This document shows positions 54,916-64,000 of a stretch of 64,000 nucleotides of DNA, piece by piece; position 1 is the stretch's first letter; each line of letters starts with the position of its first letter. Origin of the DNA: Chitinophagaceae bacterium IBVUCB1 (GTDB lineage Bacteria > Bacteroidota > Bacteroidia > Chitinophagales > Chitinophagaceae); the NCBI GenBank assembly GCA_002127285.1, contig NFUW01000001.1, positions 446,057-510,056 of the forward strand, read 5' to 3'. A model generated the notes under the pieces. That model had not been told where the DNA came from and did no database searches. It saw only the letters and a program-made list of their open reading frames with translations. Both the position numbers and the translations under genes were made by a program.

Positions 54916-55875
54916 TTATTCTGCTACTTCGTCGTAAAAGCCCATTTTAGAAAACTTCTCTATGCGCTGCTCTATGCGCTCTTCGGGGCTTAGTTTATTA
55001 AGACCTGCCAACGTACTTAATAGATATGTTTTGATGGTAGCAGCCATTTCCTCGGGTTTGGCATGTGCACCGCCAACTGGTTCGGGCAATACATCATCTA
55101 CCAGTCCAAAACCCTTCATATCTTCCGAAGTAAGCTTTAGTTGCTCGGCTGCTTTTTCTTTAAAGTTCCAGCTACGCCATAGGATAGACGAGCAAGACTC
55201 TGGTGATATTACTGTGTACCATGTATTTTCCAGCATGGTTACCTTATCACCAATACCTATGCCCAATGCACCACCCGATGCACCCTCACCAATGATGATG
55301 CAAATAACAGGTACTTTCAGATTCACCATTTCAAACAGGTTGCGGGCTATGGCTTCTCCCTGTCCACGCTCTTCAGCTTCCAGACCGGGGTAGGCTCCGG
55401 GGGTATCTATCAACGTAACGATTGGGCGGTTGAATTTCTCTGCCATCTTCATCAGCCGCAGGGCTTTGCGATAGCCTTCGGGGTTGGCCATACCAAAATT
55501 GCGTAGCTGGCGCATCTTGGTGTTAATACCTTTCTGCTGTCCCATTACCATTACAGGCATGCCATCCAGCTCTGCCATACCGCCAACCATGGCTTTATCA
55601 TCGTTTACCTGCCTGTCGCCATACAGCTCTGTAAAATTGCTGAATATCTTTTCGATATAGTAGAGCGTATAAGGGCGCTCGGGGTGGCGGCTCAGTTGCA
55701 CTCGCTGCCAGGGGGTAAGGTTGTTATATATCTTTTCTCTTGTCTTTTCGATAGAAACCTCCAGTTCTCTCACGGTAGCAGACACATCTACCTGATTTTT
55801 GGCAGACATTTCTTTCAGCTTATTCATCTGGTTGTATAATTCTTCCAGCGGCTTTTCAAAATCCAGAAACTGCAT
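54916..55875 (-). CDS. accA: acetyl-CoA carboxylase carboxyltransferase subunit alpha
   Basis: 319 residues. N-terminal helical region with [32 protein letters not shown], then the crotonase-like fold: [26 protein letters not shown] and [35 protein letters not shown]. Full length. First step of fatty acid synthesis. Upstream of dapA on the same strand. Confidence 0.96.
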   Translation of the reverse strand: MQFLDFEKPLEELYNQMNKLKEMSAKNQVDVSATVRELEVSIEKTREKIYNNLTPWQRVQLSRHPERPYTLYYIEKIFSNFTELYGDRQVNDDKAMVGGMAELDGMPVMVMGQQKGINTKMRQLRNFGMANPEGYRKALRLMKMAEKFNRPIVTLIDTPGAYPGLEAEERGQGEAIARNLFEMVNLKVPVICIIIGEGASGGALGIGIGDKVTMLENTWYTVISPESCSSILWRSWNFKEKAAEQLKLTSEDMKGFGLVDDVLPEPVGGAHAKPEEMAATIKTYLLSTLAGLNKLSPEERIEQRIEKFSKMGFYDEVAE

Positions 55876-55983
55876 ATAAAAGATTTAGGGCTGTAAAAGT
55901 ACAATATTGCACATCAAAAGGCTACCATTCGGCAGGTTAATTCTGTATATGTATCTTAAAAAGATAAGATATTATTAAAATAC

Positions 55984-56010
55984 AAAAGCTACTCGTTGAG
56001 AGTAGCTTTT
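55984..56010 (-). terminator. tRNA-Asp terminator
   Basis: Perfect 11-bp stem AAAAGCTACTC with its complement, 5-nt loop, T run on the minus strand; directly downstream of the tRNA. Confidence 0.8.
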
Positions 56011-56011
56011 G

Positions 56012-56085
56012 CGGACCGGACGGGACTCGAACCCGCGACCTCCGCCGTGACAGGGCGGCATTCTAACCAACTGAACTACCGGTCC
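56012..56085 (-). tRNA. tRNA-Asp (GTC)
   Basis: 74 nt. Acceptor GGACCGG/CCGGTCC, anticodon loop CTGTCAC with GTC, T loop GTTCGAG and discriminator G. CCA not encoded. Confidence 0.95.
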
Positions 56086-56167
56086 GTGTTAGTTGGGGTG
56101 CAAAGATAAATTCAATTTTTTGATTTCTGCAAATCTATTTTATCAAAATACGTCTGCAATCTGAACC

Positions 56168-58153
56168 TTATTGCTTCACCAATTTCTTCACGACGGTGTT
56201 AGTGCCGCTAACCAGTTTTATGATGTAAACGCCCGGCGTTTGTGCTTGCATATTAAAGGCTTTGGTGCCGCTGACACCATCTATATTCTGCGTTTGCAGT
56301 ACCCTGCCTTGTATATCCGTGAGGTATATTTTACCATTCTCGTTCAGCCCATTATAAGTTATATATACTTTATCGCCCGCCGGGTTGGGATATACTTCTA
56401 CACTTGCTGCATTAGCCGATGTATTGGTTACATCCATGCCGAAAGCAGCCATGAAGTATAAACCATACAAAGCACCAAAATCTCCACCAGTAGTATTATA
56501 CGGACCTCCTGCAACTGCTGTTACATCTTTCAACGTAGCACCATTTGCCGCGTTGCGTATTCTTAATACACCTGTTCCCTCATACGCATTTAAAGCCCAA
56601 AAATTGAGTCCGTCTTTATTAGACCCTGTACCACTTGACGATACGCCCTCGTCGGAAAAACGGAAGTAATAACAATTGCCCGGACTGAGGTCTATAGTAT
56701 CTAAATACAATTTCTCGTTTGTAAAACCCGATTTTTGATAATGTACTTTATTGGTGGTAGCATTGAAGATGGTATAGTTGTTCTCGCTTGCATCTTTATT
56801 TGTCTGAAAATGCACAATAATCTTTGTTGGGAAAACGACGGGTGCAGTAAATTGTGACGTTAATACATTATCATCGGTGTATTCATCTGCAACACCATTT
56901 ACTGTTTTGATATCTACCACAAACTTGCCCGAAGACTTAGTCCAGTTTACCGGATTGGTCAATTCTACCGTGTCATATTGTTGAGTCGCAAGGCTTCCTG
57001 TCCATTGATAAGTAGCCATTGTGCCACCCTCTACTCCGTATTCAATCTGCGCAGATGTAAGGTTGGCGCTGCCATTATTGCGTATTACTACTATCGGTGT
57101 ATTGCATATGGGGTTCATTCTTTTAAACTCTACCTCCTTGCTTGGTGCCATGATGGTTTCCAGCGAAGCATCGTTTGTTTTGGCAGCATTTTTATACTCT
57201 ATCAGGTAGGCAGTAGTATAAATGTTGCCAAAGTTCTTGTATGCTACATAAGGCTGCATATTCATATCTACTGTATGCGAGCTGCCGCCTGTTAGGTTTT
57301 TAACATCTACATGGTCGTATGCTACCGGAGAACCTGGACACCATCCCGCACGGTCGTATAGCCAAGTACCTGCTTGCGGATATACTGCGTTATAACCACA
57401 ATCATTTCGCCAAACGTCACGTTTGCTTACAGAACTTCCGTCCCACAAAATCTCTCTGTATTTGCTGCAAAACTCCATACATCCTTCTGCACTATCACTG
57501 CCATGCCCTGTGTTCATCATCTTTACACGTACTTGCTGCGTTAGTGCATCCAGTGTTATATTTTGTGCCGTCAGATAGTTTTCTACAGGCATAGAAGTAT
57601 CGCCCATGCGGTAAGAACCATCCCATAACTTAGTAATTTTTACAGGCTCTAATACCGGCGTTCCTTCTATGCAAATGAACTTCAGATTTACCTTCCATCC
57701 CCTGTCGTTATTGGCTTCGTAGCCCGAATGGCGGTATATTACTTCAACAGAATCGTGCAACAACAGCGCAAAGTCTGTAACATCGTAATACCAGCTATGC
57801 TGCCAGTTCATAGACGAGTTCCAGTAAAAACCGTAGGGAGTAATGTAACGTGCTATCTCATAATTGAGCGGGCTGTTGTTTTTGCTGCCCGTGCGACCAA
57901 TGATGATGTTATTGATATAGTCCCACTCGCCGCACTTGAGACCGGGAGCACATTCAAAAGACAACTGCATCAATACTTTGCGGTATTGCTTGGTTGTATT
58001 TGGGAAAGTAGCCCATTGAGGGTATTTAGTTTCTCCGATGGCAGGGTTCGTTTTTATCACTATATCTTGATGCGATACTACAGTAGTCGTATCGGCAGCG
58101 AATACTACATGATGAAACAAAATGCATAACAGCCATAATGCTGCTTTTTTCAT
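56168..58153 (-). CDS. PNGase F-like secreted protein with T9SS sorting domain
   Basis: 661 residues with signal peptide 1-19. Residues 30-340 have the PNGase F features: SFECAPGLKCGEWDYINNIII (first-domain motif), then KVNLKFICIEGTPVLEPVKITKLWDG and GCMEFCSKYREILWDGSSVSKRDVWRNDCG. The last 80 residues form a T9SS type A domain (EVYPNPAGDKVYITYNG ... GVYIIKLVSG). Family enzymes cut N-glycans from proteins. Some active-site residues vary in distant relatives; activity is not certain. Confidence 0.82.
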   Translation of the reverse strand: MKKAALWLLCILFHHVVFAADTTTVVSHQDIVIKTNPAIGETKYPQWATFPNTTKQYRKVLMQLSFECAPGLKCGEWDYINNIIIGRTGSKNNSPLNYEIARYITPYGFYWNSSMNWQHSWYYDVTDFALLLHDSVEVIYRHSGYEANNDRGWKVNLKFICIEGTPVLEPVKITKLWDGSYRMGDTSMPVENYLTAQNITLDALTQQVRVKMMNTGHGSDSAEGCMEFCSKYREILWDGSSVSKRDVWRNDCGYNAVYPQAGTWLYDRAGWCPGSPVAYDHVDVKNLTGGSSHTVDMNMQPYVAYKNFGNIYTTAYLIEYKNAAKTNDASLETIMAPSKEVEFKRMNPICNTPIVVIRNNGSANLTSAQIEYGVEGGTMATYQWTGSLATQQYDTVELTNPVNWTKSSGKFVVDIKTVNGVADEYTDDNVLTSQFTAPVVFPTKIIVHFQTNKDASENNYTIFNATTNKVHYQKSGFTNEKLYLDTIDLSPGNCYYFRFSDEGVSSSGTGSNKDGLNFWALNAYEGTGVLRIRNAANGATLKDVTAVAGGPYNTTGGDFGALYGLYFMAAFGMDVTNTSANAASVEVYPNPAGDKVYITYNGLNENGKIYLTDIQGRVLQTQNIDGVSGTKAFNMQAQTPGVYIIKLVSGTNTVVKKLVKQ

Positions 58154-58390
58154 AAGCTAATATTTTATCAATCTTACAAGTTACAAAATAATATGGCATC
58201 AATTAGTATAGCCATATAAAAACCCCTATCGAGCTAGGAGATTATTGCTTATCTTGTATGCTATACAACAGGCGGGCATATTGTTTTGTCATGTGAGCAA
58301 ATAACAATAATCCGTATTTTTAATCTGTTTTTAATATAGCCTTTACTCAACTGCATTATTTTAAATGCTGCATATACTAATTGAAACTAC

Positions 58391-59086
58391 ATGAAACACA
58401 GCATATTATTAGTAGAAGATGAAAAAAAAATAGCTGACAGCTTGCAGGCAGGCCTGCAGGAAGATCAGTTTGATGTTGCATTGGCATATAACGGACTTGA
58501 AGGCAAAAAACTGTACCTCAACAACGCGTACGACCTGATTATACTTGATATCAACCTGCCTTTCCTCAATGGCTACGAGCTTTGTAAAATCATCCGTGAA
58601 AGGGACAAACGTATTCCCATCATCATGCTTACAGCACTGAACTTTATGGATAATAAAATTCAGGGATTTGATGTGGGGGCTGATGATTATATAGTAAAAC
58701 CATTTGAGTTCAGAGAACTATTAGCAAGGGTAAAAGCCATGCTACGCCGTGCAGATGTGGTTGCCGAAACACCGGCAGAAAAGATACTGAACCTGGCAGA
58801 TCTTGAAGTGAACCTTGATAATAAAGACGTAAAGCGCAGCGGTCAAAAAATATCGCTTACAGCCAAAGAATTTCAATTGCTGGAATATTTGCTGAAGAAC
58901 AAAGGCAAAGTCGTTTCTCGTGCAGACATTGCAAAAGATGTGTGGGATATAGACTTTGACACCCAAACCAATGTGATAGACGTGTATGTAAACTTTCTGC
59001 GAAAAAAGCTGGATAAAGACTTTACACCCAAACTGATACACACACAAGTGGGTATGGGCTATATCTTAAAAACCGAAGAAGACTAA
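58391..59086 (+). CDS. OmpR-family response regulator
   Basis: 231 residues. Receiver domain with the phosphoacceptor Asp in LIILDINLPFLNG (near 52), Lys in IVKPFEFRELL, then a winged-helix DNA-binding domain (LTAKEFQLLEYLLKNKGKVVSRADIAKDVW, TNVIDVYVNFLRKKLD). Shares its last base with the histidine kinase start (TAATG), so they are translationally coupled. Signal unknown; relatives respond to metals or envelope stress. Confidence 0.93.
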   Translation: MKHSILLVEDEKKIADSLQAGLQEDQFDVALAYNGLEGKKLYLNNAYDLIILDINLPFLNGYELCKIIRERDKRIPIIMLTALNFMDNKIQGFDVGADDYIVKPFEFRELLARVKAMLRRADVVAETPAEKILNLADLEVNLDNKDVKRSGQKISLTAKEFQLLEYLLKNKGKVVSRADIAKDVWDIDFDTQTNVIDVYVNFLRKKLDKDFTPKLIHTQVGMGYILKTEED

Positions 59087-60477
59087 TGCAATTAAAGTAT
59101 AGAATAACCTTTGGCTACTTGCTTATTGCGTTATTGCTGCTGCTATCGGGCTGTGGTCTATTGTATTACTTCGCGTATCAAAATCACACAAACGATTTTA
59201 ATAATAAATTACAAGCACAAGCAGAAAGTATTTATCACATATACGATATACAAAGCAATAAAGACAGCCTTGTATATACAGCCTGCATACACTCTGCCAG
59301 TACGCTTGCAGACAAAAGCATCCTCATTTACAACCAAGTAGGCAAAGAGTTATTCAGCTACGACCAAGATGCTACGCAATCACTGCATATCAACAACAAC
59401 ATCATCCGCAAATTGCAGGCAGGCAGGCCGCATTTTTTTACAGCTGCTTACAGAAACGCGGTTGCCTATACCAATAACAATAAGCATATAGTAGTAGTAG
59501 CTGCCAATAACACACTACACGATGCATGGATGGTGCATCTTAGAAACAAGATGATAACAGGTATCATTGCATTTATTATTGTATTTTTTATTGCAGGGTA
59601 TATCTATTCAAAATATGTAGTGCGCTCTATCAGCAAGCTGACGGATAAACTGACGAAAATATCTTCTGAAGCCTTTTCGGCGCGCCTTAGTACAGGTAAA
59701 GAAAAAGACGAGTTGTGGGAACTTGCTACCACTATCAATAACCTGCTTGACCGACTGCAATCTTCTTTCGATACGCAACGCCGTTTCCTCTCCAACGCAT
59801 CGCATGAGCTTACTACACCATTAGCTGCCATCAGTAGCCAGCTCGATGTGGCACTGCATAAAGAACGTACGAATGAAGAATACAAAAAAGTATTCCTATC
59901 CGTAAAGGATGACGTAAAACGACTTGCCTTGCTGGTGCGCAGCATCTTGGAGATAGCCAAAGCGAGCGGCTCTGTTGGTGGTATAGACCTGACCAAAGTG
60001 CGTATAGACGAGTTGCTGATGCGCATACCCGGTGAAATGAAAAAAATAAGCCAGTTGTATGATGTGAAGCTGAGTTTTGAAGACTTTCCCGAGAGTGAGG
60101 GCTTTGACATCCTATACGGAAACGAGGCACTGCTGTATAGTGCACTCAGGAACATCATTCACAATGCCTGTAAGTTTTCTAAAGACAAATGTGCCAAAGT
60201 ATCGCTTACCTATACTTTTCAGAATATAGTAGTAGAAGTGAAAGATAATGGCCCCGGCATACCGCCCAATGAATTGGAAACTATCTTTCAGCCTTTCTTT
60301 CGCGGCTTGAAGTATGAAAACACCAATATGATACATGGTACAGGTTTGGGCTTGGCGTTGGCACACCGTATCATAGAATTGCACAAGGGCGATATTTATG
60401 TAGAATCAACCGTTGGCGAGGGTAGTACTTTCAGTATATTCTTGCCGGTAGATAGTACCAAAACATACAAAAAATAA
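59086..60477 (+). CDS. sensor histidine kinase
   Basis: 463 residues. Two transmembrane helices (8-29 and 150-172) around a sensor region, a HAMP linker, HisKA with SNASHELTTPLAAI, and HATPase with NIIHNACKFS (N box), DNGPGIPP (G1), and HGTGLGLAL (G2). Partner of the upstream response regulator. Confidence 0.94.
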   Translation: MQLKYRITFGYLLIALLLLLSGCGLLYYFAYQNHTNDFNNKLQAQAESIYHIYDIQSNKDSLVYTACIHSASTLADKSILIYNQVGKELFSYDQDATQSLHINNNIIRKLQAGRPHFFTAAYRNAVAYTNNNKHIVVVAANNTLHDAWMVHLRNKMITGIIAFIIVFFIAGYIYSKYVVRSISKLTDKLTKISSEAFSARLSTGKEKDELWELATTINNLLDRLQSSFDTQRRFLSNASHELTTPLAAISSQLDVALHKERTNEEYKKVFLSVKDDVKRLALLVRSILEIAKASGSVGGIDLTKVRIDELLMRIPGEMKKISQLYDVKLSFEDFPESEGFDILYGNEALLYSALRNIIHNACKFSKDKCAKVSLTYTFQNIVVEVKDNGPGIPPNELETIFQPFFRGLKYENTNMIHGTGLGLALAHRIIELHKGDIYVESTVGEGSTFSIFLPVDSTKTYKK

Positions 60478-60500
60478 GGGCGGAATTTCCGCCCTTATTT
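60472..60500. terminator. bidirectional terminator
   Basis: Thirteen-bp stem AAATAAGGGCGGA with its complement, 3-nt loop, T-rich on both strands. Between the kinase gene and the convergent secreted-protein gene. Confidence 0.85.
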
Positions 60501-60505
60501 TTCTA

Positions 60506-61429
60506 TTAACGTGTTATGGTTATTGTGTTTCGTTGTACAATAATTCCGTCATTGTCTGTAATGGTGTAGTAATAATTTCCTTGCGCAAGTGCTGATGTAT
60601 TGACAGTTGTTTTACCGGTAATACCCGCACTCATCATTTGCCTGCCATCTATACTATAAATAGTAAATCGCTGCATATTATCATTACCGTTTATGTATAA
60701 AACATCATTCGCGGGGTTAGGATATACCGCAATTGCACCCTTAGGCACATTATTTACACTTGCCGGAAAGATGGAGTAACTGACATCATCAATCAACAAT
60801 TCACTACCGATAGTCGCCCTTCTGCCGCTGCTTGCAAAGCTTATCTGTAATGCATCAGGGTCTAATGTTGTAGCCCCGTAGGTAATAGCTACATCAATTA
60901 ATGTATACGGCATTGGGGTTGTTATCCTACTAAGCCCGACTCCCAAAACAGAGTCTTTGCCGCCTGCGCCTGCATTTTTTCTGATAGCACTTACCGTAAT
61001 ATTAGCAGTGTCTCCACCCTGCGGATTGTATTTTATCCAAGCGTTTACAAAATATACCCTCCCGTATATTGGTGTTCCTCCCGACAGGGTATAGCTTTGA
61101 TTAACCAAATCGAGGTTTATAACCGCACTCGTCAAAATACCGGCAGAGTTGCCAAAGCTGCCCTGAGCCTCCGATACAATTCTTGCTGCGTAGTTACCAT
61201 TCACTTTATCGGTACTCTTATATAATTGCCGCTTAGGGTTACCTATTAGAAAACCAAACTCGTGAGCAATAGAATCAGGACAACGCCAACCATTGACAAC
61301 ATCCAACGCTACTGGCGGAATGCCTACCGAGGTGGTTCGCCATTGCTCCATATCATTCACAATTACTTGTGCATTGGCGCTAAGACCTATGAAACATATA
61401 ATAACTGCTAACAGTTTATTTATATACAT
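60506..61429 (-). CDS. secreted T9SS protein with PCMD-like domain
   Basis: 307 residues. Signal peptide 1-20 (LLAVIICFIGLSANAQ). Mature part begins VNDMEQWRT and goes on with beta strands (GFLIGNPKRQLYKSTDKVNGNYAARI, LLIDDVSYSI), like the putative carbohydrate-binding PCMD fold. A T9SS type A domain closes it (AVYPNPANDVLYINGNDNMQ ... GNYYYTITDND). Exported; function not known. Confidence 0.72.
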   Translation of the reverse strand: MYINKLLAVIICFIGLSANAQVIVNDMEQWRTTSVGIPPVALDVVNGWRCPDSIAHEFGFLIGNPKRQLYKSTDKVNGNYAARIVSEAQGSFGNSAGILTSAVINLDLVNQSYTLSGGTPIYGRVYFVNAWIKYNPQGGDTANITVSAIRKNAGAGGKDSVLGVGLSRITTPMPYTLIDVAITYGATTLDPDALQISFASSGRRATIGSELLIDDVSYSIFPASVNNVPKGAIAVYPNPANDVLYINGNDNMQRFTIYSIDGRQMMSAGITGKTTVNTSALAQGNYYYTITDNDGIIVQRNTITITR

Positions 61430-61445
61430 GCTCTAAAGTTATACC

Positions 61446-61916
61446 TTAATTCAATCGGTTGAGCGTTTCATTTATCGCGTTGAAATCGGGTACGTCTCCA
61501 GCGTTTTCCAACACTTCTGCATATTGTACTATACCCTCTTTGTCTATAACGAAAGCGGAGCGTTTTGATACGCCTTTCATATCGTTGAACCAGTTTTCGT
61601 AAATTGTATCGTAAGCTGTAGATGCTTCTTTATTAAAATCGCTCAAAAGGGTGAAGTTCAGGTTTTGTTCTTCCTTAAACTTACCCAGCGAAAACAGGGC
61701 ATCTACCGATATGCCATATACCACCGCATTGGCATTGTTATAGAAAGAAAGATTATCGCGCACGCCACATAGTTCTGTAGTGCATACACTGGTAAAAGCG
61801 GCAGGAAAGAACAGTAATAATACGTTTTTACCCTTCTGTTCGCTCAGGGTTACTTTGTTCTTTTCAGTATCGCGCAGTGCGAAATCGGGTGCTTGCTGAC
61901 CTACTTGAATTGCCAT
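61446..61916 (-). CDS. peroxiredoxin, AhpC/TSA family
   Basis: 156 residues from ATG 61916; an upstream start at 62012 adds 32 residues with no ribosome site and is rejected. Thioredoxin fold with the peroxidatic Cys in PAAFTSVCTTELCGVRD, and a second Cys five residues later. Partly like BCP. Reduces hydroperoxides in the cytosol. Next to the groES start but divergent. Confidence 0.88.
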   Translation of the reverse strand: MAIQVGQQAPDFALRDTEKNKVTLSEQKGKNVLLLFFPAAFTSVCTTELCGVRDNLSFYNNANAVVYGISVDALFSLGKFKEEQNLNFTLLSDFNKEASTAYDTIYENWFNDMKGVSKRSAFVIDKEGIVQYAEVLENAGDVPDFNAINETLNRLN

Positions 61917-62141
61917 AATTAATGTTTTAGTGATTATACGATGCGAAGATAACACCCTGTCAAAATGAAAGTTCAGAAAAGGGGAGGAAAATATAAACTG
62001 ACAGAAAATCAAAAAAACATATTAAGAAAAGTACTTTTTTCATGAAATTTTGGCGCAACTTTGCCACCCTGCAACCAATGGCACAAAAGATGAGGGCTAT
62101 GGGTACAAAGTAATTTTTAAATATTTAAATATTAATAAACT

Positions 62142-62420
62142 ATGGCTAACGTAAACATCACACCGCTGCACGACAGGGTAATTGTGAAACCCGCAGCAGC
62201 AGAAGAGAAAACAGCAGGTGGCATCATCATCCCAGATACTGCTAAAGAAAAACCACAACGCGGCACGGTAATAGCTGCCGGGCCTGGCAAAAAAGACGAA
62301 CCCATGTCTGTAAAGTCGGGCGATACAGTTCTGTACGGTAAGTATGCAGGTACAGAAATATCTATTGAAGGTGGCGACTACCTGATAATGCGCGAAAGCG
62401 ATATACTGGCTATTGTGTAA
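62142..62420 (+). CDS. groES: co-chaperonin GroES
   Basis: 92 residues. [33 protein letters not shown], then [25 protein letters not shown]; the mobile loop is complete. No CIRCE repeat is visible in the leader; CAACTTTG near 62054 is a weak -7-like element. Forms the lid of GroEL. Confidence 0.96.
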   Translation: MANVNITPLHDRVIVKPAAAEEKTAGGIIIPDTAKEKPQRGTVIAAGPGKKDEPMSVKSGDTVLYGKYAGTEISIEGGDYLIMRESDILAIV

Positions 62421-62506
62421 CCCCAACCCCTAAAGGGGCTTTTTCAGTAACAATATTTAATTAAATAATACGCTTCTATTTCCTTTTATAGGGCAGGAGT
62501 AAATAA

Positions 62507-64000
<1,494 letters not shown>

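Noticed and set aside
62062-62141. CIRCE operator before groES
   Set aside because: The GAGTGCTAA inverted repeat is absent.

Overview
The window comes from a Bacteroidota chromosome, most likely a Chitinophagaceae-type organism. Evidence: three secreted proteins end in type IX secretion sorting domains, promoters match the Bacteroidota form (TTG, about 20 bp, TAnnTTTG), the methionine synthase lacks its homocysteine module, and the core genes (ligA, ahcY, dapA, accA, groES/groEL) look like Bacteroidota proteins. No species is named.

Layout. 1-1800 is chromosome: the end of a Crp/Fnr regulator, an outer-membrane-like protein and a DUF6326 membrane protein. 1807-42038 is an integrative element of about 40.2 kb inserted into the 3' end of tRNA-Phe (41995-42067, minus). 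A 45-bp exact repeat of the tRNA end marks both borders, and identical 24-bp arm-type repeats lie just inside each border. A tyrosine recombinase starts 178 bp inside the left border. 42068-64000 is chromosome again: a T9SS sugar dehydrogenase, a pnuC/PAP2/nadR NAD-salvage operon, TsaC, ligA, metH, ahcY, accA-dapA, tRNA-Asp, a PNGase F-like secreted protein, a two-component pair, peroxiredoxin, groES and groEL (cut by the window end).

Inside the element, left to right: (a) integrase 1; (b) a modified-DNA restriction pair, McrBC, whose McrB carries extra reader modules; (c) a possible uracil-DNA-glycosylase-fold protein and an AbiE-type toxin-antitoxin pair with a four-box operator; (d) small unknowns, a RadC/JAB protein, a serine resolvase and a run of exported proteins; (e) a plus-strand transfer module with a coupling ATPase, a membrane protein and a MobF relaxase-helicase; (f) a minus-strand module with an excisionase-like HTH, a degenerate primase/toprim protein, a C5 DNA methyltransferase, ArdC antirestriction and DUF2958, the last two each preceded by a long covarying RNA hairpin that hides the ribosome binding site; (g) a second, P4-like integrase beside what looks like an unrecombined attP made from a tRNA-Thr(GGT) end; (h) a defence island: type III-like Mod and Res with an SNF2 helicase and DUF4391, then a Kiwa-like KwaA-KwaB pair in one operon with a GHKL ATPase carrying a possible PD-(D/E)xK nuclease motif.

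Most notable: the paired RBS-sequestering leaders, the Kiwa + GHKL/nuclease operon, the intact-looking attP buried in another element, and the methyltransferase gene whose second frame also looks coding. All functional statements are from sequence reading only; no searches were run.
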